Counted from the stretch's first letter, positions 26,173 to 35,785 are shown. The stretch is 64,000 nt of DNA from Aquimarina aquimarini (GCF_900299535.1 NZ_OMKE01000010.1:246164-310163), one strand, 5' to 3'. Numbers and translations: made by a program. Notes: a model not told the origin generated them from the sequence alone.

Positions 26173-26967
26173 ATGTCAGGTAAAATAAGGTTGCATACTA
26201 TTGATGAAAAAAATAATGTGATTATAGATAAAGGAGAGCTTGTAAGTTTTACAGTAGACTCCATAGAAATCATGCATCAAAAAGGAGACCCAGGATGGGG
26301 TAATACAGAAATAGAAATGTTTCCTATTATTGGCGCAACCAAAGATAATAAGTTTTCTGTACAAACGCCAAAAGGTAATGCCAAGTTGGATCAACATGGG
26401 ATTTTAAGAGCACTAGAGTACTCACTCAAAGAAAAAAGTGATAACAAAGCAAGTTTCTATAAAAAATATAAAGCGAATACACTAGTAGCAAACCCTAAGT
26501 ATCCAAAAAAATCAACTCAGCAGTGGTTAGAATGGCCTTATGATTTTGAATTTGTAAAAACCTTTGAACTTTCTGAGAAAGGATTAAAAATAACTTTTGA
26601 GATTAAGTGTGAAGAAGATATGCCACTAATGCTTGGTTTTCATCCTGCTTTTAAGGTGTATAATCAAGAAGCTGTATTGGCTACTAATGATAAAGAAATA
26701 ACTATTAGAGATATTCTTGAAGCAGGAGCTTCTGCTTATTTACTTGATAAATGTAAAGAAATTACTCTCAAAAATAACGGAGATATACGACTCATCATTA
26801 CAACAAATGGCTTTAGACATATCATGCTTTGGACAGAAGTAACAAATATGATCTGTATAGAACCAATAACTTTTTATCCGTCTAGTGTTGTTGCAAGTGA
26901 GTTATATACTGGTTTTGATAGTGCTTCTGATTATGATAAGTTCGAGGTTATTATTTCACCATCATAA
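26173..26967 (+). CDS. aldose 1-epimerase-like (mutarotase-fold) protein
   Basis: A 264-residue beta-sandwich protein of the galactose mutarotase superfamily. Catalytic-type residues are visible as His in LDQHGILRALEY (family PxHGxxR), His in LGFHPAFKVY and a Glu near the end of MICIEPITFYPSS. Sequence is closest to the hexose-6-phosphate/unknown-sugar mutarotase branch. Sugar specificity unknown. It starts 5 bases after the MOSC gene, the last of the operon, and ends convergent with recQ. Confidence 0.83.
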   Translation: MSGKIRLHTIDEKNNVIIDKGELVSFTVDSIEIMHQKGDPGWGNTEIEMFPIIGATKDNKFSVQTPKGNAKLDQHGILRALEYSLKEKSDNKASFYKKYKANTLVANPKYPKKSTQQWLEWPYDFEFVKTFELSEKGLKITFEIKCEEDMPLMLGFHPAFKVYNQEAVLATNDKEITIRDILEAGASAYLLDKCKEITLKNNGDIRLIITTNGFRHIMLWTEVTNMICIEPITFYPSSVVASELYTGFDSASDYDKFEVIISPS

Positions 26968-27006
26968 TTAAGGAGGGTGAAAAAATAATGTATACTATTT
27001 TTATGA

Positions 27007-29133
27007 TTATGTTTGTTCACTTTTTTCAAGAATAGTCAGTGCTAATCGAATGGTATTATAATCAATAGCTCCTTCAAAATGATCAAAATATGGTTTTAGA
27101 GCACTAGGGCTATCTAACTTTTCTTTAGCCTGTTTGATTGTTTTTATATCTTCTTTATCAACAAAATTTTGCAGATCAATATCCTCTCCACCTTCATACA
27201 ATTTCATAATATGAGAAAATATAGTTGATTGAGCGAGTTTGCGCTCTATGGCAATTTCTTCTAGTGATAATCCTTGCTTATATAAGGTTAGAGTTTCTAA
27301 GTGAGTATTTCCTTTTTTTGTACTCTTTTTTTTCGTTTTTTTCGTTTTCTCAGCAGAGAAATCAATGATTGCCTTGATAAATTGATATCCGTAATTTTGC
27401 ATTTTTTGCCTACCAACACCATTGATACGCATAAACTCTTCGTCATTCATTGGACGAAACTTTTCCATTTCTTTCAGTGTAGCATCATTAAAAACTTGAT
27501 AGGCAGGTATCCCAGCTTCTTTGGATAGTTCTAATCGTAATAATCTTAATTTTTCAAACAAATTAGGAGCAGTTCCCTTATCAATAGATTTGTTATTTAT
27601 ATTTTGATTTGCTTTTTCAAATTCTTGTAAATGCGCTACTTTTACTTTTTCTTTTTCAAATAGTACTTTTTTTGAAAGAGCGGTAAGTTTCAATTTATTG
27701 TTTTGATGAAAAGCAATTTCCAGATATCCTTGATTGATTAATTGAATAATATATTGTTGCCAATCTCTCCATGCAATATCATTACCAATTCCGTAGGTTT
27801 TTACATTTTGATACTGCTTATCGTATACTGCAGCATTTTTAGCTCCGCGTAGTATATCGATTACAGTACCAATAGGTTCTTGCTCTTTGATACGAGCTAC
27901 TGTAGATAATACTTTTTGAGCAATAATAGTTCCATCTATAAAAGTTGGTGGGTTTTTACATACATCACAATTGCCACAATCTTTTTCTACAAGTTCTCCA
28001 AAATAACTAAGCAAAATCTTACGCCTACAACTCAAAGAGTCTGCATACTGTTTCATGCGATCAAGCTTTGCCAATTGTACCTCTTGATTACCAGACATAT
28101 TGGCAAATTTTTGTAATTGCACCACATCTGCATAGCTATGAAATAGCAGGGTAGAAGAAGGGAGGTTATCTCTACCAGCACGGCCGATTTCTTGATAGTA
28201 CCCTTCTATATTTTTAGGAAGATTATAATGAATGACCCAGCGTACATTGGATTTGTCAATCCCCATCCCGAAGGCAATTGTAGCACAAACAATTTGTACT
28301 GTATCATTTATAAACCCATCCTGAACCTCAGCTCTCTTTTGGTGATCTATGCCTGCGTGATACGCCTCAGCATTATATCCTTGACTTTTTAGCTTATCAG
28401 CGAGGGTTTCTGTGGTTTTTCTACTTAAACAATATATAATTCCACTATCGTTTGGTTTATCATCAAGAAAATTGATGATTTGTTCTATTCTTTTGTTTCC
28501 AGGGCGTACTTCTAGACTAAGGTTTTTACGATCAAAAGAAGCAAGATGTTGCTTGGCATTATTAATATTTAATTGGTCACAAATATCCTTACGAGTTGCT
28601 TTGTCTGCGGTTGCTGTTAATGCAATTACAGGAGTTTTAGGGAATTTGTTTTTAAGATATCCTAATTGCGTATATGCAGGTCTAAAATCATGACCCCATG
28701 CCGATATACAATGTGCCTCATCTATGGCAATTAAGCTAATTTCTATTTGTGCAAGAATAGTATCTATAAAAGATAAGCTTTCTGGGGCTGTATATAACAG
28801 TTTGATCTCTTTATTAGACACCTTTTGATAAATCTGTTGTTGTTCACTTTCAGTTTGACTGCTATTGATGAATGCAGCTTTGATTCCATTTGCGATTAGC
28901 CCATCTACCTGATCCTTCATTAAAGCGATTAGAGGAGAGATAACTAGAGTTACCCCTGGTAAAAGTAATGCTGGTAATTGGTAACAAATAGATTTACCTC
29001 CTCCCGTTGGCATAATAACGAGATTATCATTTCCTGAAAATATAGAGGATATTATGTCTTGCTGTAATGGGCGAAAACTATCATATCCAAAATATTCTTT
29101 TAATGTGTCTAAGAGTTGTTTTTGATCTGGCAT
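27007..29133 (-). CDS. recQ: RecQ-family ATP-dependent DNA helicase
   Basis: A 708-residue 3'-5' helicase. Motif I PTGGGKSICYQLP (Lys47), motif II IDEAHCISAWGHDFRPAY, motif VI region ending QEIGRAGRDNLPS. A zinc-binding Cys cluster (CRRKILLSYFGE...CGNCDVC) and winged helix follow. The HRDC domain is visible as VFNDATLKEMEKFRPMNDEE (about 540-560). A further C-terminal helix-turn-helix segment (LSLEEIAIERKLAQSTIFS) extends beyond E. coli RecQ, as in many Bacteroidota. Acts in recombination and fork repair. Confidence 0.95.
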   Translation of the reverse strand: MPDQKQLLDTLKEYFGYDSFRPLQQDIISSIFSGNDNLVIMPTGGGKSICYQLPALLLPGVTLVISPLIALMKDQVDGLIANGIKAAFINSSQTESEQQQIYQKVSNKEIKLLYTAPESLSFIDTILAQIEISLIAIDEAHCISAWGHDFRPAYTQLGYLKNKFPKTPVIALTATADKATRKDICDQLNINNAKQHLASFDRKNLSLEVRPGNKRIEQIINFLDDKPNDSGIIYCLSRKTTETLADKLKSQGYNAEAYHAGIDHQKRAEVQDGFINDTVQIVCATIAFGMGIDKSNVRWVIHYNLPKNIEGYYQEIGRAGRDNLPSSTLLFHSYADVVQLQKFANMSGNQEVQLAKLDRMKQYADSLSCRRKILLSYFGELVEKDCGNCDVCKNPPTFIDGTIIAQKVLSTVARIKEQEPIGTVIDILRGAKNAAVYDKQYQNVKTYGIGNDIAWRDWQQYIIQLINQGYLEIAFHQNNKLKLTALSKKVLFEKEKVKVAHLQEFEKANQNINNKSIDKGTAPNLFEKLRLLRLELSKEAGIPAYQVFNDATLKEMEKFRPMNDEEFMRINGVGRQKMQNYGYQFIKAIIDFSAEKTKKTKKKSTKKGNTHLETLTLYKQGLSLEEIAIERKLAQSTIFSHIMKLYEGGEDIDLQNFVDKEDIKTIKQAKEKLDSPSALKPYFDHFEGAIDYNTIRLALTILEKSEQT

Positions 29134-29328
29134 GATACAAAGAAAAGAAAATAGCTTGGTAAAATGTATATGTCTACAGTCGTTTTATTTTCTTTAAAAA
29201 TGATATTACATCTATTATTATATAAATCTATAGCTGTTTTTTAAAAATAATAATTTACTCTTAAGTAGTACTCTAAAGAAAGGTAGTATTAATTATAAAA
29301 AATAGTATGGTTTTATGGTGTGATTTTC

Positions 29329-29358
29329 TTTGGTGTGAATTCCTTTTTTTTAGTTTTG
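29329..29358 (+). promoter_or_regulatory. promoter of the ABC-F gene
   Basis: TTTG at 29329-29332, an 18-base spacer and TAGTTTTG at 29351-29358 fit the flavobacterial consensus; the ATG is 22 bases further on. Confidence 0.6.
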
Positions 29359-29380
29359 TAGCACTTTAAAAATAAAAGAT

Positions 29381-31018
29381 ATGATCTCTGTAGACGGAGT
29401 AACAGTAGAATTCAGTGGAGAAACCTTATTTAGCAATATTTCTTTTGTTATCAATGAGAATGATAAAATTGCTTTAATGGGGAAAAATGGAGCGGGAAAA
29501 TCTACTATGATGAAGATCATTGCAGGTGTTCAAAAAGCAACAAAAGGGAACATAAGATATCCTAAAGAAGCTGTGATAGCATATTTACCACAACATCTTT
29601 TAACAGAGGATGATTGTACAGTTTTTGAAGAAGCATCAAAAGCATTTGGACATATTTTTGAGATGAAACAAGAAATGGATCGTCTTAATAAAGAACTAGA
29701 AACTCGTACAGATTATGAATCTAAAGAGTATATGTCTATTATAGAAAAAGTGACAGACATAGGTGAAAAATTTTATACCATAGAAGAGATTAATTATGAT
29801 GCAGAGGTAGAAAAGGCACTAATAGGATTAGGGTTTAAAAGAGAAGATTTTACCAGATCAACCAGTGAGTTTAGTGGTGGGTGGAGAATGCGAATAGAGC
29901 TTGCTAAAATTTTGCTACAAAAACCAGATTTGATTCTTTTGGATGAGCCTACCAATCACATAGATATTGAATCTGTAGTATGGTTAGAAGATTTCTTGAT
30001 AAACAAAGCAAAGGCTGTAATTGTAATTTCTCATGATAAAACTTTTATTGATACCATTACCAATCGTACTATTGAGGTAACAATGGGAAGAATATATGAT
30101 TATAAGGCAAATTATTCACACTACTTACAATTAAGAGAAGATAGGAGATTGCATCAGATCAAAGCATACCAAGAACAGCAAAAATTTATAGCAGATACCA
30201 GAACTTTTATAGAACGGTTTAAAGGCACTTATTCTAAGACTAATCAGGTGAATTCTCGCGAAAGAATGTTAGAGAAGTTAGAAATCATCGAGATTGATGA
30301 GATTGATAATTCATCATTAAAGCTAAGATTTCCTGCTTCGATTCGATCAGGAGATTATCCTGTAATTGCCAAGGATTTATCAAAACAATATGGAGATCAT
30401 ATTGTTTTTAAAGAAGCTAATATGTCGATTGCAAGAGGAGAAAAAGTATCATTTGTTGGGCGTAATGGAGAAGGGAAATCTACAATGATAAAGGCAATTA
30501 TGGGAGAAATAGAATATGAAGGAAGTTGTGAATTGGGACATAATGCCAATGTGGGGTACTTTGCTCAAAATCAAGCATCTTTATTAGATCCTAATCTTAC
30601 TATTTTTCAGACAGTAGATGAAGTTGCAACGGGTGATGTAAGAACACAGATTAAAAATATTTTGGGGCAATTTATGTTTGGAGGTGATGATATTGATAAA
30701 AAGGTAAGTGTGCTTTCTGGTGGAGAAAAAACCAGACTAGCAATGGTAAAGTTACTATTAGAACCTGTAAATGTCTTGATTCTAGATGAACCTACTAATC
30801 ATTTGGATTTAAAATCAAAAGATGTGCTCAAAGAAGCCCTATTAGCTTTTGATGGCACTCTGATATTGGTTTCTCATGATAGAGATTTCTTGCAAGGGTT
30901 ATCTCAAAAAGTATTTGAATTCAAGGAAAAAAGAGTAATTGAACATTTTGAAACGATTGATGACTTCTTAGAACGAAATAGAATTAGAAATTTGAGTGAA
31001 ATTAACTTAAAAAGCTAA
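29381..31018 (+). CDS. ABC-F family ATPase
   Basis: A 545-residue soluble protein with two ABC cassettes and no membrane segment. Cassette 1: Walker A GKNGAGKST, signature FSGGWRMR, LLDEPTNHID. Cassette 2: GRNGEGKST, LSGGEKTR, LDEPTNHLD. The linker (about 235-310) is charged, as in the P-site tRNA interaction motif. ABC-F proteins act on the ribosome, as EttA/YbiT-type translation factors or antibiotic-protection factors. The sequence resembles the YbiT branch more than resistance proteins, so a translation role is likely. Confidence 0.9.
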   Translation: MISVDGVTVEFSGETLFSNISFVINENDKIALMGKNGAGKSTMMKIIAGVQKATKGNIRYPKEAVIAYLPQHLLTEDDCTVFEEASKAFGHIFEMKQEMDRLNKELETRTDYESKEYMSIIEKVTDIGEKFYTIEEINYDAEVEKALIGLGFKREDFTRSTSEFSGGWRMRIELAKILLQKPDLILLDEPTNHIDIESVVWLEDFLINKAKAVIVISHDKTFIDTITNRTIEVTMGRIYDYKANYSHYLQLREDRRLHQIKAYQEQQKFIADTRTFIERFKGTYSKTNQVNSRERMLEKLEIIEIDEIDNSSLKLRFPASIRSGDYPVIAKDLSKQYGDHIVFKEANMSIARGEKVSFVGRNGEGKSTMIKAIMGEIEYEGSCELGHNANVGYFAQNQASLLDPNLTIFQTVDEVATGDVRTQIKNILGQFMFGGDDIDKKVSVLSGGEKTRLAMVKLLLEPVNVLILDEPTNHLDLKSKDVLKEALLAFDGTLILVSHDRDFLQGLSQKVFEFKEKRVIEHFETIDDFLERNRIRNLSEINLKS

Positions 31019-31090
31019 GACAACTTGACAAGGTTTCTTTAAAAGTGTAACTACGCAGGAAATGATACAGGGGTAAACTAGATTTCTATT

Positions 31091-31975
31091 TTACTCAAAT
31101 AAATCAGAACTCAAATATCGATCTCCTCGATCACAAATAATAGCAACAAGAACACCGTTTTCGAGGTTTTTTGCGAGTTTTAATGCTGCAGCAACAGCAC
31201 CACCACTACTCATACCACAGAAAATGCCTTCTTCTATTGCCAGACGTTTTGCCATAGTAGTAGCCTCTTCTTGACTTACCTCTATAACTTGATCAACCTT
31301 ATCGGGGTTAAAGATTTTAGGTAAATATTCTTTTGGCCATTTACGTATGCCAGGTATTTTGGATTCATCAGTAGGTTGTACTCCTACAATTTGAACCTCT
31401 TTTGATTGCTCTTTGAGGTAGGTAGATGTACCTATAATAGTACCTGTTGTTCCCATAGAAGATACAAAATGAGTGATTTTTTGTTGCGTATCTTTCCAGA
31501 TTTCTGGTCCAGTGGTTTTATAATGTGCCCGCCAATTATCCTCATTGGCAAATTGATTAAGCATCACATATCCTTCATTAGTTACTTTGGCTTCAGCATA
31601 ATCTCTAGACCCCTCAATACCAACATCAGCAGGAGTAAGTGTTACTTTGGCTCCAAAAGCACGCATTGTCTGTACTCGTTCCTTGGTAGAGTTTTCTGGC
31701 ATGACCAACTCAATATTTAATTTAAAAATACCAGCAATCATAGCAAGGGCAATTCCTGTGTTACCACTAGTAGCCTCTATAAGTTTACTATTTTGATCTA
31801 TATCTCTACGATCTAATGCAGATTTAATCATGTTATAAGCAGCTCTATCCTTAACACTTCCTCCAGGATTATGTCCTTCTAATTTTAAAAATAATGTAAT
31901 ATTAGGGTTTTTGATTAGAGAAGAAGCCTTTACCAGAGGAGTATTTCCTATTAGATCTAAGATGTTGTGAGTCAT
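31091..31975 (-). CDS. cysM: cysteine synthase (CysM type)
   Basis: A 294-residue PLP enzyme forming L-cysteine from O-acetylserine and sulfide. LEGHNPGGSVKDRAA holds the PLP lysine (about residue 43), followed by EATSGNTGIALA and the phosphate-binding SSMGTTGTI. The short length and PAYxx-free C-terminus (CGMSSGGAVAAALKLA) fit CysM rather than CysK, but isozyme identity is not certain. Its ATG shares one base with the cysE stop (TAATG), so the two are translationally coupled. Confidence 0.9.
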   Translation of the reverse strand: MTHNILDLIGNTPLVKASSLIKNPNITLFLKLEGHNPGGSVKDRAAYNMIKSALDRRDIDQNSKLIEATSGNTGIALAMIAGIFKLNIELVMPENSTKERVQTMRAFGAKVTLTPADVGIEGSRDYAEAKVTNEGYVMLNQFANEDNWRAHYKTTGPEIWKDTQQKITHFVSSMGTTGTIIGTSTYLKEQSKEVQIVGVQPTDESKIPGIRKWPKEYLPKIFNPDKVDQVIEVSQEEATTMAKRLAIEEGIFCGMSSGGAVAAALKLAKNLENGVLVAIICDRGDRYLSSDLFE

Positions 31976-32766
31976 TAAACTACTTTTTTTATTTTTATTT
32001 CTGCAGTGTTTGAGATGATAGAGTTATCAGGAACAGATGAAGTAATCCAAGTGTTACCACCGATGGTGCTATTAGCACCAATTACAGTACTTCCTCCTAA
32101 TATGGTTGCATTTGCATAAATGGTAACATTGTTTTCTACAGTTGGATGACGTTTTACATTGCGCAGTTTTCTATCTACATACAATCCTCCTAGTGTTACC
32201 CCTTGATATATTTTTACGTTATCCTTTATAATTACTGTTTCTCCAATAACAATACCCGTAGCATGATCTATAAAGAAAGAATTTCCTATTTCTGCTCCAG
32301 GATTAATATCTGTACCAGTTAATCGATGAGAATACTCTGTCATTAATCGAGGAATCATTGGTAATCCAATTTTTAGCAATTCATGGCTTAATCTATAAAT
32401 TGCTATCGCATAAAACCCTGGATATGCCATATATACTTCCTCAATAGAATTAGCAGCAGGATCACTTTGTAGAAAAGCCTTTGCATCCAGATTTAGTTTT
32501 TCTAAGATGCCAGGTAATTTATCTAGATAAGACTGCCAGAGTTTATTGCAAGGGTTTTCAGTCTCCCAACAAGCCAAATCTACAAGCTCTTCAAAGGTTT
32601 TTTCAAGAATATCAATATTTGCAGCTACTTCGGTATCTGTATCAAACAAAGTATAAAAAAGTAAATTGGTAAAATACTCCGTCCTTTCTTTGAGCTTTAG
32701 CTTAAGATTAGGATTCTTTTTTTGCTCTTCAATTTTGGCAATAATCTCGTCTCTTTCTTTAGTCAT
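31975..32766 (-). CDS. cysE: serine O-acetyltransferase
   Basis: A 263-residue serine acetyltransferase, the first step of cysteine synthesis. The N-terminal helical domain (1-150) is followed by a hexapeptide-repeat helix: IGNSFFIDHATGIVIGETV carries the catalytic His (about residue 178), then VTLGG and ATILGGSTVIG. The C-terminus NTAEIKIKKVV does not end in Ile, unlike enterobacterial CysE whose final Ile docks in CysK. Upstream of and overlapping cysM; a candidate promoter and a hairpin lie in the long leader. Confidence 0.92.
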   Translation of the reverse strand: MTKERDEIIAKIEEQKKNPNLKLKLKERTEYFTNLLFYTLFDTDTEVAANIDILEKTFEELVDLACWETENPCNKLWQSYLDKLPGILEKLNLDAKAFLQSDPAANSIEEVYMAYPGFYAIAIYRLSHELLKIGLPMIPRLMTEYSHRLTGTDINPGAEIGNSFFIDHATGIVIGETVIIKDNVKIYQGVTLGGLYVDRKLRNVKRHPTVENNVTIYANATILGGSTVIGANSTIGGNTWITSSVPDNSIISNTAEIKIKKVV

Positions 32767-32923
32767 TTCAATTTATTTGAAAACTCTAGTAAATATATAG
32801 AATAAAGAATATAAAAGTCTTTTTTACTCGTAATTCCTTACATTTTTAAAACAATAATAACATTATAAGGTTTGAATTAAGATTCTTTTCTAAACTTTCG
32901 TTAAATTTTTATAGTGAACATGT

Positions 32924-32959
32924 ATTGAACATCTACATATCAATAAAAAGATGTTCAAT
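32924..32959 (-). repeat. 11-bp inverted repeat in the cysE leader
   Basis: Perfect arms ATTGAACATCT and AGATGTTCAAT separated by 14 bases, without a following T-run in either direction. It may be a protein-binding site or an RNA hairpin. Confidence 0.5.
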
Positions 32960-32992
32960 CTCTATAAAATGTCTTTTTACATATTAACATTG

Positions 32993-33025
32993 CAAAAATA
33001 CTGTATATATCTGATAAAATTACAA
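32993..33025 (-). promoter_or_regulatory. candidate promoter of cysE-cysM
   Basis: On the minus strand TTG (33025-33023), a 22-base spacer and TATTTTTG (33000-32993) fit the consensus. Transcription would start near 32986, leaving a leader of about 220 bases before the cysE ATG. Confidence 0.4.
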
Positions 33026-33182
33026 AAATACAAATGAAGAAATAATGGACATACAAAGGAAGATAAAACGGTTATAAGTAGGAGTGTAATTGCTTAAAAA
33101 ACTAATATACATTAACTGATATTTGTCATAATTAGTAAAGAAACTTGGGGGTATCTTTAGTAAAGAATTTAAACCTAATATA

Positions 33183-33602
33183 ATGAAAAAAAGAACACCT
33201 GTTTCCAAAATTATGACTTCTGATGTAATAACTCTAAATCATACTAATGGCTTAGAAACAGCAGAAATGTTATTCAAAGAACATAATATTCGTCATATTC
33301 CTGTGGTGAGTGGAGAGACTATTATTGGTATGTTGAGTTATACTGATTTACTTCGTATAAGTTTTGCAGATGCAGTAGATATAGATGAAAAAGATGTTGA
33401 TACTGTTGTTTATGAAATGTTTACTATAGAGCAGGTAATGGCAAAAAACCTAGTGAGTGTAAACTCTAATACTACAATCAAAGAAGTTGCAGAAATACTA
33501 GCCAAGAAAGAATTTCATGCATTACCAGTTATAGATAATAATGTATTAGTTGGTATTGTAACAACTACAGATTTGATAAATTATTTATTGGATCAGTTTT
33601 AA
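33183..33602 (+). CDS. CBS-domain pair protein
   Basis: A 139-residue protein made of two CBS domains (about 5-65 and 80-138), with MTSDVITLNHTNGLETAEML and HNIRHIPVVSGETIIGMLSYTD in the first and the parallel ALPVIDNNVLVGIVTTTDL in the second. CBS pairs bind adenine nucleotides and sense energy or second messengers. With no fused effector domain it probably regulates a partner in trans. A terminator follows. Confidence 0.88.
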   Translation: MKKRTPVSKIMTSDVITLNHTNGLETAEMLFKEHNIRHIPVVSGETIIGMLSYTDLLRISFADAVDIDEKDVDTVVYEMFTIEQVMAKNLVSVNSNTTIKEVAEILAKKEFHALPVIDNNVLVGIVTTTDLINYLLDQF

Positions 33603-33626
33603 GAATACTTAATAACACTACATGAT

Positions 33627-33661
33627 AAAGACAGGAGGCAAGAGTTGTTTCCTGTTTTTTT
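33627..33661 (+). terminator. terminator of the CBS gene
   Basis: Stem ACAGGAGG (33631-33638) with TTTCCTGT (33648-33655), extended by A-T pairs and followed by a T-run, 25 bases after the stop. It covers the upstream part of the next open frame, showing that frame's early ATG (33622) is not its start. Confidence 0.75.
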
Positions 33662-33738
33662 GTAATTATTTATTAAATTTTGAACAAATCCAGTTTGAGC
33701 AGATTGATTTTATTATTTTTAGGATCAAACTAAAATTT

Positions 33739-34416
33739 ATGAGTACAATACCAAAGGATGCATTTGACTTTTTGAAAGACCTGAAAGAAAACAATCATAG
33801 AGATTGGATGACTGAACATAAAAAAAGATATCAAAGTAATGAAAAAGACTTAAAAAAATTTTATGCTTCTGTGGTAGAGCGATTAAATGAAAAAGATGAA
33901 ATAGAAAAGACCAAAGTTTTTAGAATTAATCGGGATATTCGTTTTAGTAAAAATAAAACACCATATAATGTACATCGTAGTGTAAGTTTCAGTAGAGCAG
34001 GAGCACATAGAAGAGGAGGATATTATTTACGCTTAGAACCAGAGAATTCATTGATGGCAGGAGGCTTTTTTAGTCCTGAATCAGCAGATTTATTGCGTAT
34101 CAGGAAAGAGTTTGAAATGGATGATGAAGAGATTAGAGAGATATTATCTAATAAAGATTTTAAAAAAGCTTTTGGTAGCTTTGACTCTTCAAATCAAGTA
34201 AAAACGGCCCCAAAAGGGTTTAGTAAAGATCACAAGAGCATTGATTTAATAAAAAATAAATCATTTATTGTGACTCATAAATTTAGTGATAAAGAAGTTT
34301 TTTCTCCTAACTTTTTAGACAAGGTTATTTTTCATTACGAATTACTAAGACCTTTTTTTGATTATATGAGTGACGTTCTTACAACTGACCTTAATGGTGT
34401 TTCATTGATTGATTAA
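33739..34416 (+). CDS. DUF2461 family protein
   Basis: A 225-residue protein of the DUF2461 (TIGR02453) family: FLKDLKENNHRDWMTEHKKR near the N-terminus and KTKVFRINRDIRFSKNKTPY with FSRAGAHRRGGYYLRLEP in the middle are the family signatures. Function is unknown across bacteria. I chose the ATG at 33739 (MSTIPKDAFDFL) over the in-frame ATG at 33622, because the latter lies inside the preceding terminator and adds 39 residues not seen in the family. Confidence 0.87.
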   Translation: MSTIPKDAFDFLKDLKENNHRDWMTEHKKRYQSNEKDLKKFYASVVERLNEKDEIEKTKVFRINRDIRFSKNKTPYNVHRSVSFSRAGAHRRGGYYLRLEPENSLMAGGFFSPESADLLRIRKEFEMDDEEIREILSNKDFKKAFGSFDSSNQVKTAPKGFSKDHKSIDLIKNKSFIVTHKFSDKEVFSPNFLDKVIFHYELLRPFFDYMSDVLTTDLNGVSLID

Positions 34417-34526
34417 GTAGGGCAGGGCTTATGCAAATACGAATTACAAATTTTTATCAAAATATATTACTTGTATTCTGGAGAGGGTAACAATTTAACT
34501 AAATCTAAAAAGGTTATTTTACAATA

Positions 34527-34584
34527 AAAAAACCTTACAGGCTCACATATTAGGGACAAAAGAATAGATACCTGTTAGGTTTTC
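34527..34584 (-). terminator. long-loop inverted repeat after the first SDR gene
   Basis: AAAACCTTACAGG and CCTGTTAGGTTTT pair with one mismatch across a 29-base loop, about 40 bases past the minus-strand SDR stop; a T-run follows on the minus strand. Confidence 0.5.
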
Positions 34585-34624
34585 TACGTTATGAGATTTT
34601 GATAGTAACTATTTTTTTGGGTTG

Positions 34625-35377
34625 CTATATCTGGCTCATTCCACCATCGACTTCTAATTCTACACCATTAATGTATGAAGCATCATCTGAGGCAAGAAAT
34701 AATGCTGATTTAGCAACTTCTTCAGAGGTTCCGAAACGTCCTAATGGGACACGTTTGGCAAATCCTTTTCCCATTTCTTCAGAAACGTCTTTGGGAAGTC
34801 CCATTTTTCCAAAAATAGGAGTAGTAATTGGGCCTGGAGCAATTGAGTTTACACGTATTTTTCTGTCTTTTACTTCAGATACTAATACTCTCTGATAAGC
34901 ACGCAATGCACCTTTGGTAGCAGAATATATACCTAGACCATCAAAAGCACGTTGTGTTACTACAGAGTTATTAAATAAGATGGATCCTTGGTCATTGATG
35001 TGAGGAAGTGCTTCTTTTATAGCCAAAATGGGCCCTTTTACATTAATATTAAAAATTTCATCATAATGTTCTTCGGTAATTTCACAAGTTTGAGTAGGGT
35101 GTAAGACTACACCAGCATTAAGAAATAGAATATCTATTTTACCATATTTGTGTATTGCCTCCTCAATTAGCTTTTTATTATCTTCGGCTTTGCCCACATC
35201 TGCGGTAACTATAATAAAATCTCCTGTTAGGGTTTTTGCAACTTCATCCAATGCTTCTTTACGTCTTCCTGATAGTACCACTTTGGCGCCTTCTTGCAAG
35301 TATAATTTTGCTGTTGCTAATCCGATTCCGCTATTAGCTCCTGTAATAACGGCTACTTTGTTGTGTAATCTTTTCAT
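34625..35377 (-). CDS. SDR-family oxidoreductase, copy 1
   Basis: A 250-residue classical short-chain dehydrogenase: TGANSGIG cofactor site (residues 13-20), NAG, Ser in NNSVVTQ, YSATKGAL (Tyr/Lys) and PGPITTPIF. Arg-Arg after the second strand (SGRRKEAL) favours NADP. It is by eye about 80% identical to the SDR at 36056-36805, so the pair is a tandem duplication. ATG at 35377 (MKRLHNKVAV) matches the paralogue's start; an in-frame ATG at 35455 gives an unrelated extension. No TetR operator lies upstream of this copy. Substrate unknown. Confidence 0.88.
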   Translation of the reverse strand: MKRLHNKVAVITGANSGIGLATAKLYLQEGAKVVLSGRRKEALDEVAKTLTGDFIIVTADVGKAEDNKKLIEEAIHKYGKIDILFLNAGVVLHPTQTCEITEEHYDEIFNINVKGPILAIKEALPHINDQGSILFNNSVVTQRAFDGLGIYSATKGALRAYQRVLVSEVKDRKIRVNSIAPGPITTPIFGKMGLPKDVSEEMGKGFAKRVPLGRFGTSEEVAKSALFLASDDASYINGVELEVDGGMSQI

Positions 35378-35458
35378 TCTATTGTTTTTTGGTTTATAAA
35401 TTATACACAAAACCATATCTGTAAAATAAAACTTAGTAATATTATAAGATAACATGGT

Positions 35459-35785
35459 TTATACATTGATTCTCTTATTGAGGAAAAAAAAGTGTCTTAT
35501 TAAGGAGGGGATAGAAAAGAATACCATAATTCTTGTACTAATGGGTAGGGTGGTAATTAATAAGATCGTTTTAGTTGGAATCACTCTTATAATAAGATTT
35601 GTAACCAATTGTATATAAGGTAATACATGTATATTGAGCTTTTTTTTGTGTAGAATGTTAATTGTATAATTTTCAGAATACTTAGAAAAGTAATAAGAAT
35701 TAGCTGTATAAATTTTAGCTAAGATCTTATTTTGGAAGAGTTTTTTGCTTAATTCTAGTCTATTCATCCCATTAGTTTTCTGCAT
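35459..35785 (-). CDS. doubtful small hypothetical protein
   Basis: An open frame of 108 codons between the two SDR genes. It encodes a basic product with one or two hydrophobic stretches in the C-terminal half (LLITTLPIST..., FFSIPSLIRHFFF). The composition is poor in Gly, Ala, Asp and Glu, which is not typical of the real genes here. No homologue is recognised. It may be a decayed gene or a chance frame in AT-rich DNA. Confidence 0.25.
   Translation of the reverse strand: MQKTNGMNRLELSKKLFQNKILAKIYTANSYYFSKYSENYTINILHKKKLNIHVLPYIQLVTNLIIRVIPTKTILLITTLPISTRIMVFFSIPSLIRHFFFLNKRINV

Larger units (their letters stand above)
32767..33182. other. 416-base divergent gap between cysE and the CBS gene
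   Basis: It carries a candidate minus-strand promoter for cysE (32993-33025), two further CAAAAATA stretches (TATTTTTG on the minus strand), and an 11-bp inverted repeat at 32924-32959 (ATTGAACATCT, 14-base loop, AGATGTTCAAT). The hairpin would lie in the cysE leader. TATCTTTA at 33152-33159 is a weak -7 candidate for the CBS gene. No coding frame seen. Confidence 0.45.

Noticed and set aside
33622..33738. N-terminal extension of the DUF2461 protein
   Set aside because: It overlaps the CBS-gene terminator and is not part of the family.
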